From positions 31,312,501 through 31,376,500 of the forward strand of contig CM075675.1 in assembly GCA_037962975.1 (NCBI GenBank): 64,000 bases of DNA, given 5' to 3'. The DNA is from Clitoria ternatea (lineage: Eukaryota > Streptophyta > Magnoliopsida > Fabales > Fabaceae). The notes below the pieces were generated by a model. It did not search any database. It had not been told where the DNA came from and worked only from the letters and a program-made list of their open reading frames with translations. Below are positions 35,028 through 48,202 of this stretch, one piece after another (the stretch's first letter is position 1; each line of letters begins with the position of its first letter). Both the position numbers and the translations under genes were made by a program.

Positions 35028-37778
35028 GTTACACTTAAACTCATAAAAACAAGTGTTCTCAATGTTTATCTTATCTCTTTATGTAAAAGGACATTTGGCA
35101 CATGAAATTGTTTTTTAATTCACAAGAATCATATTTTCTAGAAACTATAATTACTAGAAATATTAAAATATGTTAATGGGTTTAACAAATTTATAAGAAT
35201 GATAAAAATACACACTCCGTCCTGTATTTTTATTAAACTTCTAATTTAACCTTTAAATTATGTTCTTGTCAATTTTCTAATGTTTTAAATTTTTACAAAT
35301 TTTTCATTGAGTTAATTTTCATAACTTTGGTAAGTTTAATGTTGGCCTAGTCATTTAAATGTAAATGATACTTTCTACATTCTCAATATCTCCATCCAAT
35401 ATTTTGATAATTAGTGGTTTTAGGTATGCGAATTTGTGCTTACACCCATAATTAGAGTAGAATACTCCTCGAGACCACCACTTCTAACTCATAAATATGG
35501 AATGAGCTTCCATGTTGAAGAAGGAAGAAAAATGTTAAATCATAATAAAAAGTGAAATTAAGACAAAGAAAGATGAAGAAGAAACTATATTGATTGATGC
35601 AAATAACAATGGAGAATTCAGGAAAGGTATAATAAAAAGGGGAATGAGCCCTAGTCAACCTTCATTTTTCTCATTCAACAAACAATTTAGCTTTAACCTC
35701 TTGATACACACGTTAACAAAAAAAAAAATTTGCCAAGATAGAGCAGGAGAATTAACATATAAAAAAGCTTCGTAAAAATAAAAAATTGTTAGGGACTAAC
35801 TTGATAAGAAAAAAATTAAAAGATAAAATCTTAAATTTAATAAAACATACAATATCAAAAATATAATTTTATCCCTAAGAATAATAGACAGTTTCCTTAA
35901 ACCTAATCTTGAGAATGTTAGGCATATTTTATAAAAAGGAAAATTCTTGGAAAATATGGATCGCTAATTTTTTTTTTTATATAGAAAAACTGGTACAAAA
36001 TACAGTAATCTAATATTCTTGAATTAGGATTCTCAAAAAAAAATTTAAGAGAATCTCACACCAAATGTCCCCTGAAAGCAAAGGAATAAGAACATATACA
36101 TGAATAATTTTAGCATGATACTGCACTCACCACACAACACAACAAACCTACTTTTCAAAAAATAATTTATAATTATTTCCATCAAATTGTATTACATTAT
36201 ATTTTTAATTATTGATTTCTTATTAATAGTTATAATTATATATTTCATCTTTTAAAATGCTTTCTCATTTTGATGAAACCAATGATGACTATTTGAAGAA
36301 AAAATGTTTTTTTAAACTAAAAAATCACTTAATGTAATTTTTTAGATGTTTGTGTAAATTTTTTTAAAAAAGAAAAAACTTTTAAAAAATAAAAACAGCT
36401 TATTTGAAGAAGCTACTTTAAACAGGTTCTCCAAATAAGTTATTGAAAAAACTGAAATAATATACCAGCTTATTTTTTAAAATGCTTTTTATAGTCCTAA
36501 CCAAATAGAGAAACTTTTTTAATAATTATTTTTTTTATAAATATTACTTATAAATAAATCACTTTTTTAAAAAATAACTTAGCTTTAAGGTTAAACAAAC
36601 TCCCTAAATTAATGCAATTGTTAGCCTTTTATACCCCGAAGCATTGGGTGGTTAATTATCAATATATGTTTCTTAAAAAACAGTAGTGGGCTACAAAGAA
36701 ACAAGAGCCCAAGGATCTTGGCCCAACAATCCAGTAATATACATGGCCAACAAATGAAACCTAAAGCTCGGCCCTGTTTACTGGAATACACCCAACGACC
36801 CAACAGAAAACCCAGAGAGGAGGGTGTCACCCTAAACCACATAAGAATGCCAAGGCGTTTAACCTAAATATCATCTTTTGGAATCAATTATGTTCGAGCA
36901 AAAAACATCTACATCATGGTAAGGTTAACTTTTTTAGTGAAGATTTTTTTATCTACAAAATTTGAACCTAAAATAAGCAGAATTAAACATGTATCACTTA
37001 AATCAATCATCCGTTGGTCAGTGGAGTATAATTCCTCATTTTTTTTGAACACCAAAAAAACTGCTGAACAGGCATTACGGCCCAACTTCTGGGCCTGAAT
37101 AACCCATACAAGTGGCATGAGGTTGAGCCCGTCTACATGTATATTTGGCCCAAATTAAAGAGTGGCCCCGTTCCTGAAGAAAAACTAGTTTTGACTCGGA
37201 AAAAGAAAAAACCGTGTTTCAGGCCCAAAAGAAAATACCAAAAAGGAAAAATGAAGAAAAACCAATTTAAAAAGACCAAGTTGAATAGTATTTGAAATGT
37301 TTTTGTTGTAAGTGAACGCCATCTTAGTTGAAGCAAGTCATACTTGATGGGCTGCTATGGTTATTTGAATCAGAAATTCAGAAATTGTATTTGTCTTAAT
37401 GATCAACAAAAGATTGTGAGGAAGAGAGAAAATAGCATTCATGCCACTACGGGAGATGAATTAAATTAGAAGAGAAAGATGGCGAACCGTAATTGCAATT
37501 TACATGCATAATACAGGAATCATTTGAAAATAATACCTTCTTATAGAAAATATTGTAGTTATTTTATAATTATACTTGATATGATAATTTTATAGTTAAT
37601 AGTAAAAATAGAAAATATTTTCTGAAAGTAAACATGTCGGTGGTTTTTATTTTTAGCTTTAATTATAGAATTGTCATTGTCTATTTTAAAAAAATTACAT
37701 AAAAATGTAGTTTAATTTTTGGTTCAATTTCTTTTTTTAGGTTCTCTTAAAATTTCTCTAATGTGTTAGTGTGGCATG
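35028..37778. other. AT-rich intergenic sequence
   Basis: No gene or element with defined ends was recognised. Short open frames in this stretch have no recognisable protein signature. Confidence 0.45.
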
Positions 37779-39675
37779 TGTAGTATCCCAAATTTAATTT
37801 TTGGGTAAATTATATTAGCCAAATAATTAAATTTAATGAGTTAAATTATTCCCAGACGGTTGAATTAATTTTTAGAAATTATTAGGTTAAGTTTTGGATA
37901 ACTGTTAGTTACCCGGTTGATTTTAAAAATTAACTAAACACATAAAATTACAATTTCACCCTTAATGTCAAATATGCAAAAATTCAATTCCCTAATCTTA
38001 TTCATTCCATTCCTTCACGCATGCAACAGAGGAGCTTGGCATATTTATTTCTTCAATTCCGCGGCACCACCACTCTAATTCCACTTCTCCTTCTTCAAAT
38101 TGGAGCAAGATTTTCACTTCCTTCTCGTGTAGCAACCATGGGAGTATGAGAAAAACTTCAATTTCTTGATTTGGAGGTAAGAACTGTATACCCAATCTCG
38201 GGTTTTTGCGAAATTCGTGAACCTCACTCCTAATTCTTATGAATTCGAGCATTTCAAGGTTATTTGGACTGTTTTTCGCTTGTGGTTAGCGTTCAATCAT
38301 TGTAGGGGTCTTTGATTCCTTTGTTTTGGTGAGTCTCGAAAGAACTCATTGTCTTTAGTTTCTATTTCCACAAGTTTAGGCTCCGAATATATAAGTTACA
38401 AGAATTTTTAGGGATTCTAAGCTAAATTTAATTTGTGGACAACTTATGTACCTCATGGTTTTTGGGTTTCTTTCATTTCGGAAGCGATTCAGAGTTTAGG
38501 CATGTTGGGGGTTTTACATTTCACGATTGTTGGTGAGTTTCAATGGTACCCATGGCTTATAGCTTCCCATTTCAAGAGTTTAAAGCTTAATAATAATCAT
38601 TTGCATGAAATTAGGTGGTTTTCAGAGTGTTTTGAATTAGTGGGCAACTTTGGGGTTATCCCGGAAGCATGTATCGTAACCGTCGGCGTATTCCAGTGAG
38701 TTATAAATTACCAAATGAGTATCGATTAGTAGATTGTGGCATCACATTGCGAATTTAATGACTTATAAGTTATTAAAATTAGTGTTAATGGATTTTAGAA
38801 ATTTTTGAGTTGCCTATTGCTGATCAAAGAGTGTTGGGCAATTATATTTTAAATGCATGGTTTATGAATGGGTTAGAGGTATACTCGTATATTTATATGT
38901 GATTAAACTATGGTGTTATGGAAATTGATGATATTGTGACTAAGTAAATTGTATGGCTAATTGTTTGAATGACGTTATACCCTTTGTTAATATGTTATTA
39001 TGAGATTTGATGAATTAAAATATATTATATCTCCGTTCATACTTGCTGTGTTGTTATATTGCATGAGATGCAAGGAAATGATTGAATTGATGTTATTATA
39101 TAGCATGATATGCTTACTATTGATGAATAAATGAGAAATAAAATTTATGTGTTGGTGGTTTCTTGGATTCCACAAAAGACCTTGGGTGGGACTCAAGGCA
39201 AGCCTTTTGAGTGGGACTCAAGGCTAGCCCACAACAATGTCGTTGTCATTGAGAGTGATTGTGTTGTATGAGTGGGCAAACAGTTTGGTACCTGTAAAAC
39301 GGCCAGATTCAGCTGAAAGCTGAGATTAATTGATATGTGGCTGAGAGCCTTTTAGTTGCAACAATATAATATCATGTGTTTATTCAGACCCGTGTGAATA
39401 TATAAATTGACATGTGTTATTGAGAATATTATAGCCTGAGATGACTTACACATTTGATTGAAATTGAGAATATTCAATAGAACGTGTGTTAAGTGAATGA
39501 CAGTGAATTAAGAGTTAAATTGTGGTATATCTATATATGATATAGAGATGGATAGGTTAGAATCTGATTCAATAACTGTCGTTTAACATATAATATGCTT
39601 ACCCCTATTATGTGGTTATATTTCAGTGGATTTGGATCGTGATGGTGATTGGTGAAGTGTCATCATACTTGTGTG

Positions 39676-39679
39676 AGAG

Positions 39680-39743
<64 letters not shown>

Positions 39744-39744
39744 T
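39676..39744. repeat. Compound (TA)n(CA)n microsatellite
   Basis: A run of about 26 TA units followed by ACACACACACACAC. Confidence 0.9.
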
Positions 39745-40459
39745 ATGTACATGCTATGTATGACTTTTGGTGATACAGCCTTAGTCGGCTCATTGTACCT
39801 AACTTATTTTGATGATGTGCATATACTATGAAGTGGATCTAAGATGACTTCACTGGAAGCCTATGTTATACTTTGGAATCATGTATATGATGATTATGTG
39901 ATGTTATTTTTATTCTTGGATGTGGTTGACCATGGATGGTCTCACACAATTGCATTTGATGTGTTACGCCTAGGAAATTGAGTTTTGGCATTTTGATGCA
40001 TTTGCATGATTCATATGGGCAGGAACTGTACATGCATTGTATTGGAATTAATTGTGCATTAGAATATGGATTAATGATATGAAGTTGGAATATAATGGTT
40101 TAAAGTGGATTTTATGCATAAACCATGAACTGGGCAGGTCATATTGCATTCTGTGATATTTGGATACTTTAGGATAGTTCTAATACGCCATTGTGTGATT
40201 TAAAATCTGTGTGATTTGAAATGGACAAAATCTAATGGGAAATGAACCTTGAATTGCATATTTTTGCCTTAAAACGAGTAATACATATTTTTACGCATAA
40301 GTCCTTTATTTTTGAGTATTTTTGAGTGCGGTCGGTAGCCACATATCATAAATGTTGCATTTTAGGTGGTGTTAAAGTTTGGTGGTGATTGAATATCATA
40401 TGGAGAAATTAAGGTGCATGGAAATTGGAATTTTAGACATTTTTTTGCATTCCGCATTC

Positions 40460-40650
40460 TGCATGATTTAATCGATTAAGGGAAGGGCCTTAATCGATTA
40501 ACAACATTCTGAGTTGGACTTTATCGATCAATGCTTGCCCCTTAATCGATTAAGTGCATTCTGGAATTTAGTTAATCAATTACCATATAAGGTTAATCGA
40601 TTAACCAAAACATTGTAATCGATTAATGGCCTGAGTAATCGATTAAGAAG
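40460..40650. repeat. Cluster of TAATCGATTA palindromes
   Basis: Six copies of the perfect 10-bp palindrome TAATCGATTA and two variants (TTATCGATCA, TAATCAATTA) occur in about 190 bases, separated by 10-30 unrelated bases. A looser cluster occurs at 58780-58945. Confidence 0.8.
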
Positions 40651-40854
40651 CTTCTGTTTTAGTATGCACAGAACCTATATTATAATAGTAAATTTCAACA
40701 TTACTTATAATTATAATTTACAAATAAATATGACAGGATAATAAAATAGGATATCAACATAATAATCTTTCTTCTATCTATTGTTTCATGTACATCATGA
40801 TAGAATATAAAAATATATAATAACATTATCATTCTAATAATTAAAAAAATAAGC

Positions 40855-40856
<2 letters not shown>

Positions 40857-40926
<70 letters not shown>
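40857..40926. repeat. (TAA)n microsatellite
   Basis: About 23 TAA units in a row. Confidence 0.95.
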
Positions 40927-42872
40927 GGGTGTATTTCTTCTATTAACACTTAACGGTCCAGGGTATTATCAATGGTCAAATATTCCAAAGCACGTGGTAT
41001 TCAACTTGCATAATCGACTTAATTAACCATTGGTAGTTAATTATAAATTTATATTGATCATTAGCATTTAATTAATTAGGTAAACCACATCATGACATAT
41101 TGAAAGCAAAGCACCGGCTAAATGGTTGGAATAAATATGATGATTAGGTTGGTGAAAGAAACTTTCAGTAATTTAAAAATGGTTAAATTGACACTTAACC
41201 TTTGTGTATAATAGTGGTGCAAATTATTTCTCTCTATTCCAAAATCCCTCAACACTTTATTATTGGTTAAATGATGAAACACATTCAAACTCATTATTTT
41301 GCAGTAAAAACACAAACCCCAAATCATTTTCTGCCTAAGCAAAAAAATTAATTTTGCCATAGAAATGGAGTTTTCTTTTGATTATGTGTCAAGTCTATGT
41401 TTCACTGGTTGTTATGTCAATCAATTAAGTTGGATTTGGCAATTTTTTTTTTAAAAATTCTTGACCCAATAAAAATTTAATTATTTTAAATGTTGTATAA
41501 TTAAATTGGTTTAAATTAAAACCTGCAAAAACTACTACTAATCATTAACATAAAAAAATTACTTATTTTGATACGATTTGATTTGAATCAACCTAAACCA
41601 CTCATTCATGTAATATCTACTAATTTCTATTAATACCCTTAGCATTAAGATTAATCCTAAGCACACCAAGTCATAATTTTAGAAATTGATTGTGATCTGT
41701 GAGATAGTGACTTTTTAGTTAGGTGGGTGTGTATTTGCTGTTAAATTCATGATATGGTTGTTTTATTTTGAGTGCCCTGGTACTCTTTTTTTTATTTAGT
41801 ATATTGCTAGTGGTTTTTTCCAAAAAAAAAATAATGTTCTTATTTTTAGTTGTTTACTAAGTTTTTTTTTATTGTTATGAATTTATTCTGCAAGTATGAG
41901 TTCTAATGTTTAAAATTTAAGATATACATTACTTTTATAATGTTTTAACCTATTTTTTTTCTGACAAACTTAACTATGTTCTTCGGTCTCAAACTATATA
42001 AATTGATTTAAATTACATATACTAACAAAGTTACAATATTTATAATTTGAATTAAAGGCTGATTTTATAATACTTGGTATTTATTAGATGTTTGGTATTT
42101 CAAACTATAGTGAAAAACAAAATTAAACAAGTCAATAAAATTGTAAAGGATTAATATAGTTTGGTTTAAATATTAGATTTTATTTTTTATTTGAAAATTT
42201 TATATGTCATTTCAATTGAATCAGTTCAAATTATAAATATTTTTATTAAATAAATTGTTTTATTTTTTATTTATAACCAAACTGAACCACTATATGAACC
42301 CAAGTTGTATTAACAAAAAATGGTGAAAGAAAAACAGCAAACAGGAACTATGCAAGTCTTTCGAGGAATATTAATCTGGGGGGATATTTTTTCGTCTTTG
42401 AAAATTTGATCCTACATTTTTACTTTCTTCTCAATGAAACTGTGTATTTGTCTTTCCTTGATCTTTGTTAACCTTTGTTGAGTCGTTCATAGAATTTGAA
42501 AAATTTCTTCTTTTATGCAATTTCATTGAAATGCTGTGAAGAGTGTGAAAATTCCAATTTTTTTAAAAGTGTATTTATTTGAAAATTTCATTTTCTATGT
42601 TTCTTTTTTAAAATCTACATCTAACAAGTTGACCAATAATATTAATAATAATTTTATAATTTATATCAGATTTTTAAATTTTCATACTTATTAATATTTT
42701 TAAAATTTTAAAGCTTCGACTATGATGAATAGTGTTCACTTTCTCACTTTTATTTAAATTATTTTACTATAACATAAAAACTTAAATAAATTTTAAGGAA
42801 AAAGATGATTTTTTAAAATAGCTATACAGATAAATAAGTCACACTTGGACCATAAATTTAAAAATTGAAATT
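40927..42872. other. AT-rich intergenic sequence
   Basis: No supported gene or defined repeat. The 80-residue frame on the minus strand at 41118-41360 was examined and not recognised. Confidence 0.45.
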
Positions 42873-45576
42873 TATAACATCCGAATGTAAAATTAAGGGA
42901 TAGCTTATCGGTAACCATATAATTAATTGAGAATTGATTAAATTTGGTTTAATTCTAATAACTTCAAATTATAAGATAAGTTCCAAAAATTAATCAAATG
43001 AATAAAAAAACTAAACTATCCTTACACCTCCCTAAACTAATTTCACTCTCCTTACTAAAACAAAACAAAAACAAAGAAAGGAAAAGAAAAGTTTTTCATT
43101 TCCCCCTTCTCCCTCCAAGTCATGGAACCCTTACCATCCTTACCATTTTAGTTCTCCTTTAAGTTGTAGCAAGCAAGGTAAAGGCTTCCAGTCATCTCTT
43201 CTTCTCTTATGAGCAAGGAGAGCCAGGTTGCAAACTTTTCATTCTCCAATTTCCATCAATTTAAGGTTAGGTCTCAAGAAACCCACCTTGGGTATCTGGT
43301 CCCAATTCTAGAATCCACCCTGCATTCTTGAAATTTCGCATTGGAGGGAGTATCCTACACTTACGAGTGTCGTCAAAGCTTTGATTTGCTTCTGAACCCT
43401 AAACATCAAACTTGTGAGGTAAGTAAAAAAATGTTGAAACCATTCTTATTAATTTTCATTAATTATAGATGTTTTGGGTTTCTGAGTAGCTTAAATTAGA
43501 ATGAATTAGCTAAGTGTCGTGAATGGTTAATTAATTAATGAAAGTCGATGTGTTGAGCATGTAGGTTGTGCTATAGAATCAAGTCGCCATTTGGAGTCAA
43601 TATGGAATACCTGATTCTAGATAGAAGAAGAGTGATATATTTTAAATGTATAAATTATGAATGGATGAATATATGATTACGTGTTGGTAATGTTGTTGAT
43701 GATGTGAGTATGCATTTATGTTAATGAATGTGCATTGTTGGCTGTTATTAATGATGTTGAAATGACGTCGATGATGTGAACTTGATTATGATAATCTTGA
43801 TGATGTTGTGGAAATGAAATATGAATGTTGCTGATAAATAAAGATGAGTTATGATGTTGACATTTGTGATGATGATGTTGTTGATGTTGTTAATGACATG
43901 TCATGTGGCAGGTAATAAATATGAGAAACCCTTGATGATGACAATCAAGATGTGACCTTTGATGATGGTAATCAAGAGGTAAACATTGATAATAAAGATG
44001 TTTGAACGTAACATATGTATAAAGCTACTCACAAGATATAGGGGTCAAATGGGAGGACGACCTAATGATAAGGCACAAACCCCGTGGTGGTTCCTTAAGG
44101 AATCACAACTGCTTTAAAACAAGATTCTAGGGTCAGCCCGCAACACCGAATGAGTTGAGATGCCACAATCATTGGTGAGTGACAATGTTGCAAATAGGTG
44201 GTGGTCTAGTACTAATAAAAATTATATATGGTGAAATATTAAATACTGTAGTATATCCCACAGTAGTGTCGACTTTGCATGCATCTGCATTAGTTATGTA
44301 TTATTGAGCTAGGTGGGCTGCAATGCAGTTGATGATGATTGATGGATGTGAGTGACTATGATTAATGTTAATATATTAAATGATAATGTATGTTTATACT
44401 GATGATGTTATGTTACTTGACTGGATCGTTTGCGCTTGGTGTAATCCGGTCAATATTTTTCATTTAACATATAGTTGTTCACTCTCCTACCATTTTTTTT
44501 GTTGAATTACAATGAATTTCACAGATGTTGAAGAATAGTTCTAAGAGCACTTTAGCATTGTACATGACCATATCTAGTTTTTGGTTTAAGATAACAGTTG
44601 TATGCCTTGGTCGACACTGTTAGAAATGATAACTAGTATAGGTAACTGGTTATAGACTCACTAGAGGTCGAATATAGTTAGACGATAATGTATATAGTTA
44701 TGTAATGGTTTTGATAGTTGAATTATGCCATGTTGCGCCACGGGATGATCCATGCATATTAGTATATGATGAGATGATGTGTTTGACCTAAGTTTATGAT
44801 AATTCTATAGGCAAGGTCTTAAATGTTGATTTGATGATGTATGAAGTTAAATATATGCATTTGCCTATGAATGTCAAGTTTCATATGCTAGAACATATGT
44901 AAAGTAGCAAGATGCATAAATTGTTGTAGATGATGATATAAATTGCTTGATAAAGTGATGGTCAAGTCCTAAATAGTTATGGTAATGTATGTGTAGTGAA
45001 GGCTTGGTACCAAAGCCATCCTAGCTGGATTTCACATGGTGCCTAAAATGGACTTTTTTAGCTTAAACCCTTCAGTGCACGTGGAGTCTAATTGCGAAGG
45101 TATTTTGGCACAGGACTTGGACCAATAGTTAAGAAATGTATGTACTGTGTACCAAATCTGGTAAAGTTTAGACAAGGATTGAATAGACTAAAAGGCTGGC
45201 AAAGTTGACAAATTCTATCATTTGTTTGGCTTGCCTAGGCAAGTATATATACAAATGTTGCTCTTAAGTCTTGTGTAGGACCTGAGACCTAATGAGTGGC
45301 TCGCCTAAGCGAGTGGATTAAGCGTGAGTAGGATGCTCTCAAGTCCTGTATCCATTGGTGTCTCGCCTAGACACTTGACTCTTACCTAGGTGAGAGGGTG
45401 AAAATATGGGTGGCTTGCCCAAGAAGTTTGCTTGTTTTTTCTTGGCTTGTTTTCTCATTTGAGAACCAACTAGGAGCCCCTTGGGCTATGTGATGATGTT
45501 GTGGGTTCATTTACGTGTTTGTATCGCAAAAAAAATTTTGGACCCTGGAAAGTTTAAGAGAAAACCAGATGTTATA
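42873..45576 (+). repeat. Ty3/gypsy-type 5' LTR with adjacent primer-binding site
   Basis: This 2.7-kb LTR has exact 9-bp inverted ends, TATAACATC at 42873 and GATGTTATA ending at 45576. It is followed at 45583-45594 by TGGTATCGAAGC, a slightly altered initiator tRNA-Met primer site (TGGTATCAGAGC). Only about 100 further bases look element-derived; no gag or pol frame follows, so the element is truncated after its 5' LTR. Long LTR plus tRNA-Met primer fits a chromovirus-type (Tekay/Del-like) element, which is inference. Confidence 0.75.
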
Positions 45577-45594
45577 GTTTAGTGGTATCGAAGC

Positions 45595-48125
45595 GTTGTA
45601 ATTATTTTAGAGTTGACACTTTGAGAAATAATATCACAATTTAGGAGTATCAAAGCGTTGTGATTATTTTCAGTTAATGTTTTGGAAAATAGATCTCACA
45701 AGCTCAAATCCTCATATTATACTTCATATTTCTAGGTTTTTTATAATTTTTTTAATTTATAATGTGTATTAATTTTTTTTGGACCCATAACTTTATTAAT
45801 TATATATTATCTTTTGATATTAATAGAATTAAGTGATGAAGGTTTGACGAAAAACACCAAGACACACTAACAAGAGTAATAACAGGTTTTAACGTAATTA
45901 AGGTAATCCATGGTTCAAATGCCAACTTCATTTTCAGTTAAACATTTTGGCTTAAGCTATCACATCAAAATAAAAACTTTGATAATTTGTTTTAACAATA
46001 ACGTGAATAAAAAATTTCGTTAACCTACTATAAGGACCGGGTTTAAGTAATTCAAATTTGTAATTTTTTATTGAGAATAATCATATTTATTATATTATAA
46101 AAATATGTATTTATTGTAATTTTGTTTTTTAGTAAAAAAATTACATTCATCTCTATAAAAAAAATTGTAACTTTAGGTGATTTAACTTACCCTAACAAAC
46201 CCAACCTTTAGACTGAATTTAAATAATTAACTCACAAAAATAAAGTTGTATTAAATGCGTTTATTTTCAAAATAAACTTAATATACCTTTAATGACTTCA
46301 TATATATTTAAAGCCTAGTTAACAAAATCGTGTGTTATTTCGATGTATGTGAATCACTTTTTCTATTGTATAGATCAATAAAAGTGAGATTTGTCTACCT
46401 CGTACGATCTAATTGAAATTAACAAATAGTTTTTAATTGGAAATCATAAGTGATCATTAATAATTTTTTAAAATATTTTTTTTTTATCTTAAACAAAACT
46501 GTACTGGTAAGATAAAGTCATACAAAGGAATGAGTTAGTTTATGCTTGATAAGGTAATTTAGTTGGCTGAATACTCTTTTGTTTATTATTTATTATTATT
46601 ATAAATGTTTTTGTATCAAAATTTTATAAATATATCAAACTGACTGAAAAATACTTATATGAACAATCTTACTTAAAATTATATATTTTTTATTTATATA
46701 TCCCATGAATTTTTTTATAAAGAAAAAAATCTTAAATAATATTTTATTAATTTTGATATTAATTAAAATATCTTTAAAAAGTTATAAAATTGTGTATATA
46801 TAAAAAACAAGTTTTGTCTCAACAATTAAACATGTCATTTAATGTCGGTTTATATTTTATAATTACTGAAACAACTAATTTTACCAAACACTTCAAATAC
46901 AATCAGCTAACTTATCAACTTTAAGTTTTAAACAGCTTTACAGTTTTCAGTTTTGTTTTTCTGGACATGTAGGTGTGACTCGGTCCACTTTCCTATTTTT
47001 TGGTTTTTAAAGTCTTTTTAATTTAAAACTTGTTTTTATAATAAAAATAAAATGTTTTGGTGGTTTTTTTGTAGTCCCTTTTAAAAAATACCATAGAAAA
47101 AGGTATTAAAATAACCACTAAATTATTACTTCTTGTGCACCTTTGCTGATCGAACTTCATGTATTGAAAAGTTTCGGTGGGAAAGAGAAAGAAGAAATGA
47201 AGAGAATCTGTCTGAATTATTTAACCACACTGTTTGCTTGCAATTAACTACCCATGTTCTTTTGATATGTATCCCGCTTAAAAATATAAAATCTTCATTA
47301 AAACTTTTGTTAAGTGTAGTCTCTCAATGTAATTTCTAATTTTCAAGATCTAATTACAAAGACTTTTGAGGTTAAATTATTGATACCGATTGATTGGCTA
47401 TTTAAGCTAAGATAAAATATCTTTGTTACCCACAAGATAATTTATGTTAATAAGTTTTTTAAAATATTCTTAAATTTTTATACAGTAAATATCAAATATT
47501 TTAAATAAAATTATTAAATAGTATATTAAATACTTAAGATGTAATAATAATAATATTAATAATAATTGATACGGTTAATTAATGATTTAATTCGTAGTCT
47601 TAAAATCACATGTTTAAATCTGTCAATATAAGAACCTTTGTAGGTGATTTGTAAACACTTCTAAACACTCATTAAATTAAAACTTAAGGCATATTTCACT
47701 TTAATCAATCTGAAAACTTAACTCATTTATACTTTAATCTACAAGGTAAAAAAAATAATCATAATCAATTGGCAATTTGGCATGTAAGAATAGACGGATC
47801 AATGACATGACCCTTTTGTTTCCTTCCAGTTTACTTTTCTATTGTTTTAGTGTTGCACCATATTCTTTGAATTGTCCACAAATTCTGACCCTGATGTGGC
47901 ATTCAAAAGTGTAATACGCAAAAGGAAAAAAATGAAGGTGAATTCCATGTATTAGGGGGACGCCAATCACCACCAAACTAAACTGTTCTTAGTTTGAAAT
48001 CTGTCCACCTTTTCCATTCACCTACCATATTATGCAAACAACCAATCTACCACCATAAGGGCACAATAAACATTATGCAAACTCATTAGTGAGATATTGT
48101 GCATGCGTTTAAGTGTTTTGCTGCA
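45595..48125. other. Intergenic and upstream region of ALDH gene C
   Basis: AT-rich sequence with no supported gene. The last few hundred bases are presumably the gene C promoter; no specific regulatory element beyond the TATA box could be assigned. Confidence 0.5.
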
Positions 48126-48133
48126 TATAAATA
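48126..48133 (+). promoter_or_regulatory. TATA box of ALDH gene C
   Basis: TATAAATA lies 70 bases upstream of the ATG at 48203. This predicts transcription start near 48157 and a short 5' UTR. Confidence 0.7.
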
Positions 48134-48202
48134 ACCTTTGTGCCCCTTCAAAATTGTTCCACAAACTTATTTGGTACTTGGCACTGAGCAGATCAGTCAG
48201 AG

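Larger units (their letters stand above)
37779..40680 (+). repeat. Ty3/gypsy-type long LTR (probably truncated)
   Basis: It starts TGTAGTATCCCAAATTT, like plant gypsy LTRs that begin TGTARYATCCC, and runs about 2.9 kb without coding sequence. Blocks around 39600-39860 (GATGATTGGTGAAG, ACAGCCTTAGTCGG) resemble, in reverse complement, the fragment at 59560-59720. No matching 3' end, PBS or second LTR was found. It holds a (TA)n(CA)n tract (39676-39744) and a cluster of TAATCGATTA palindromes (40460-40650). Confidence 0.5.

Noticed and set aside
41118..41360. 80-residue minus-strand open frame
   Set aside because: No recognisable motif, no promoter signal and AT-rich codon content typical of chance frames.
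45890..45930. tRNA-like GGTTCAAATGCC segment
   Set aside because: The surrounding bases do not fold into acceptor and anticodon arms.
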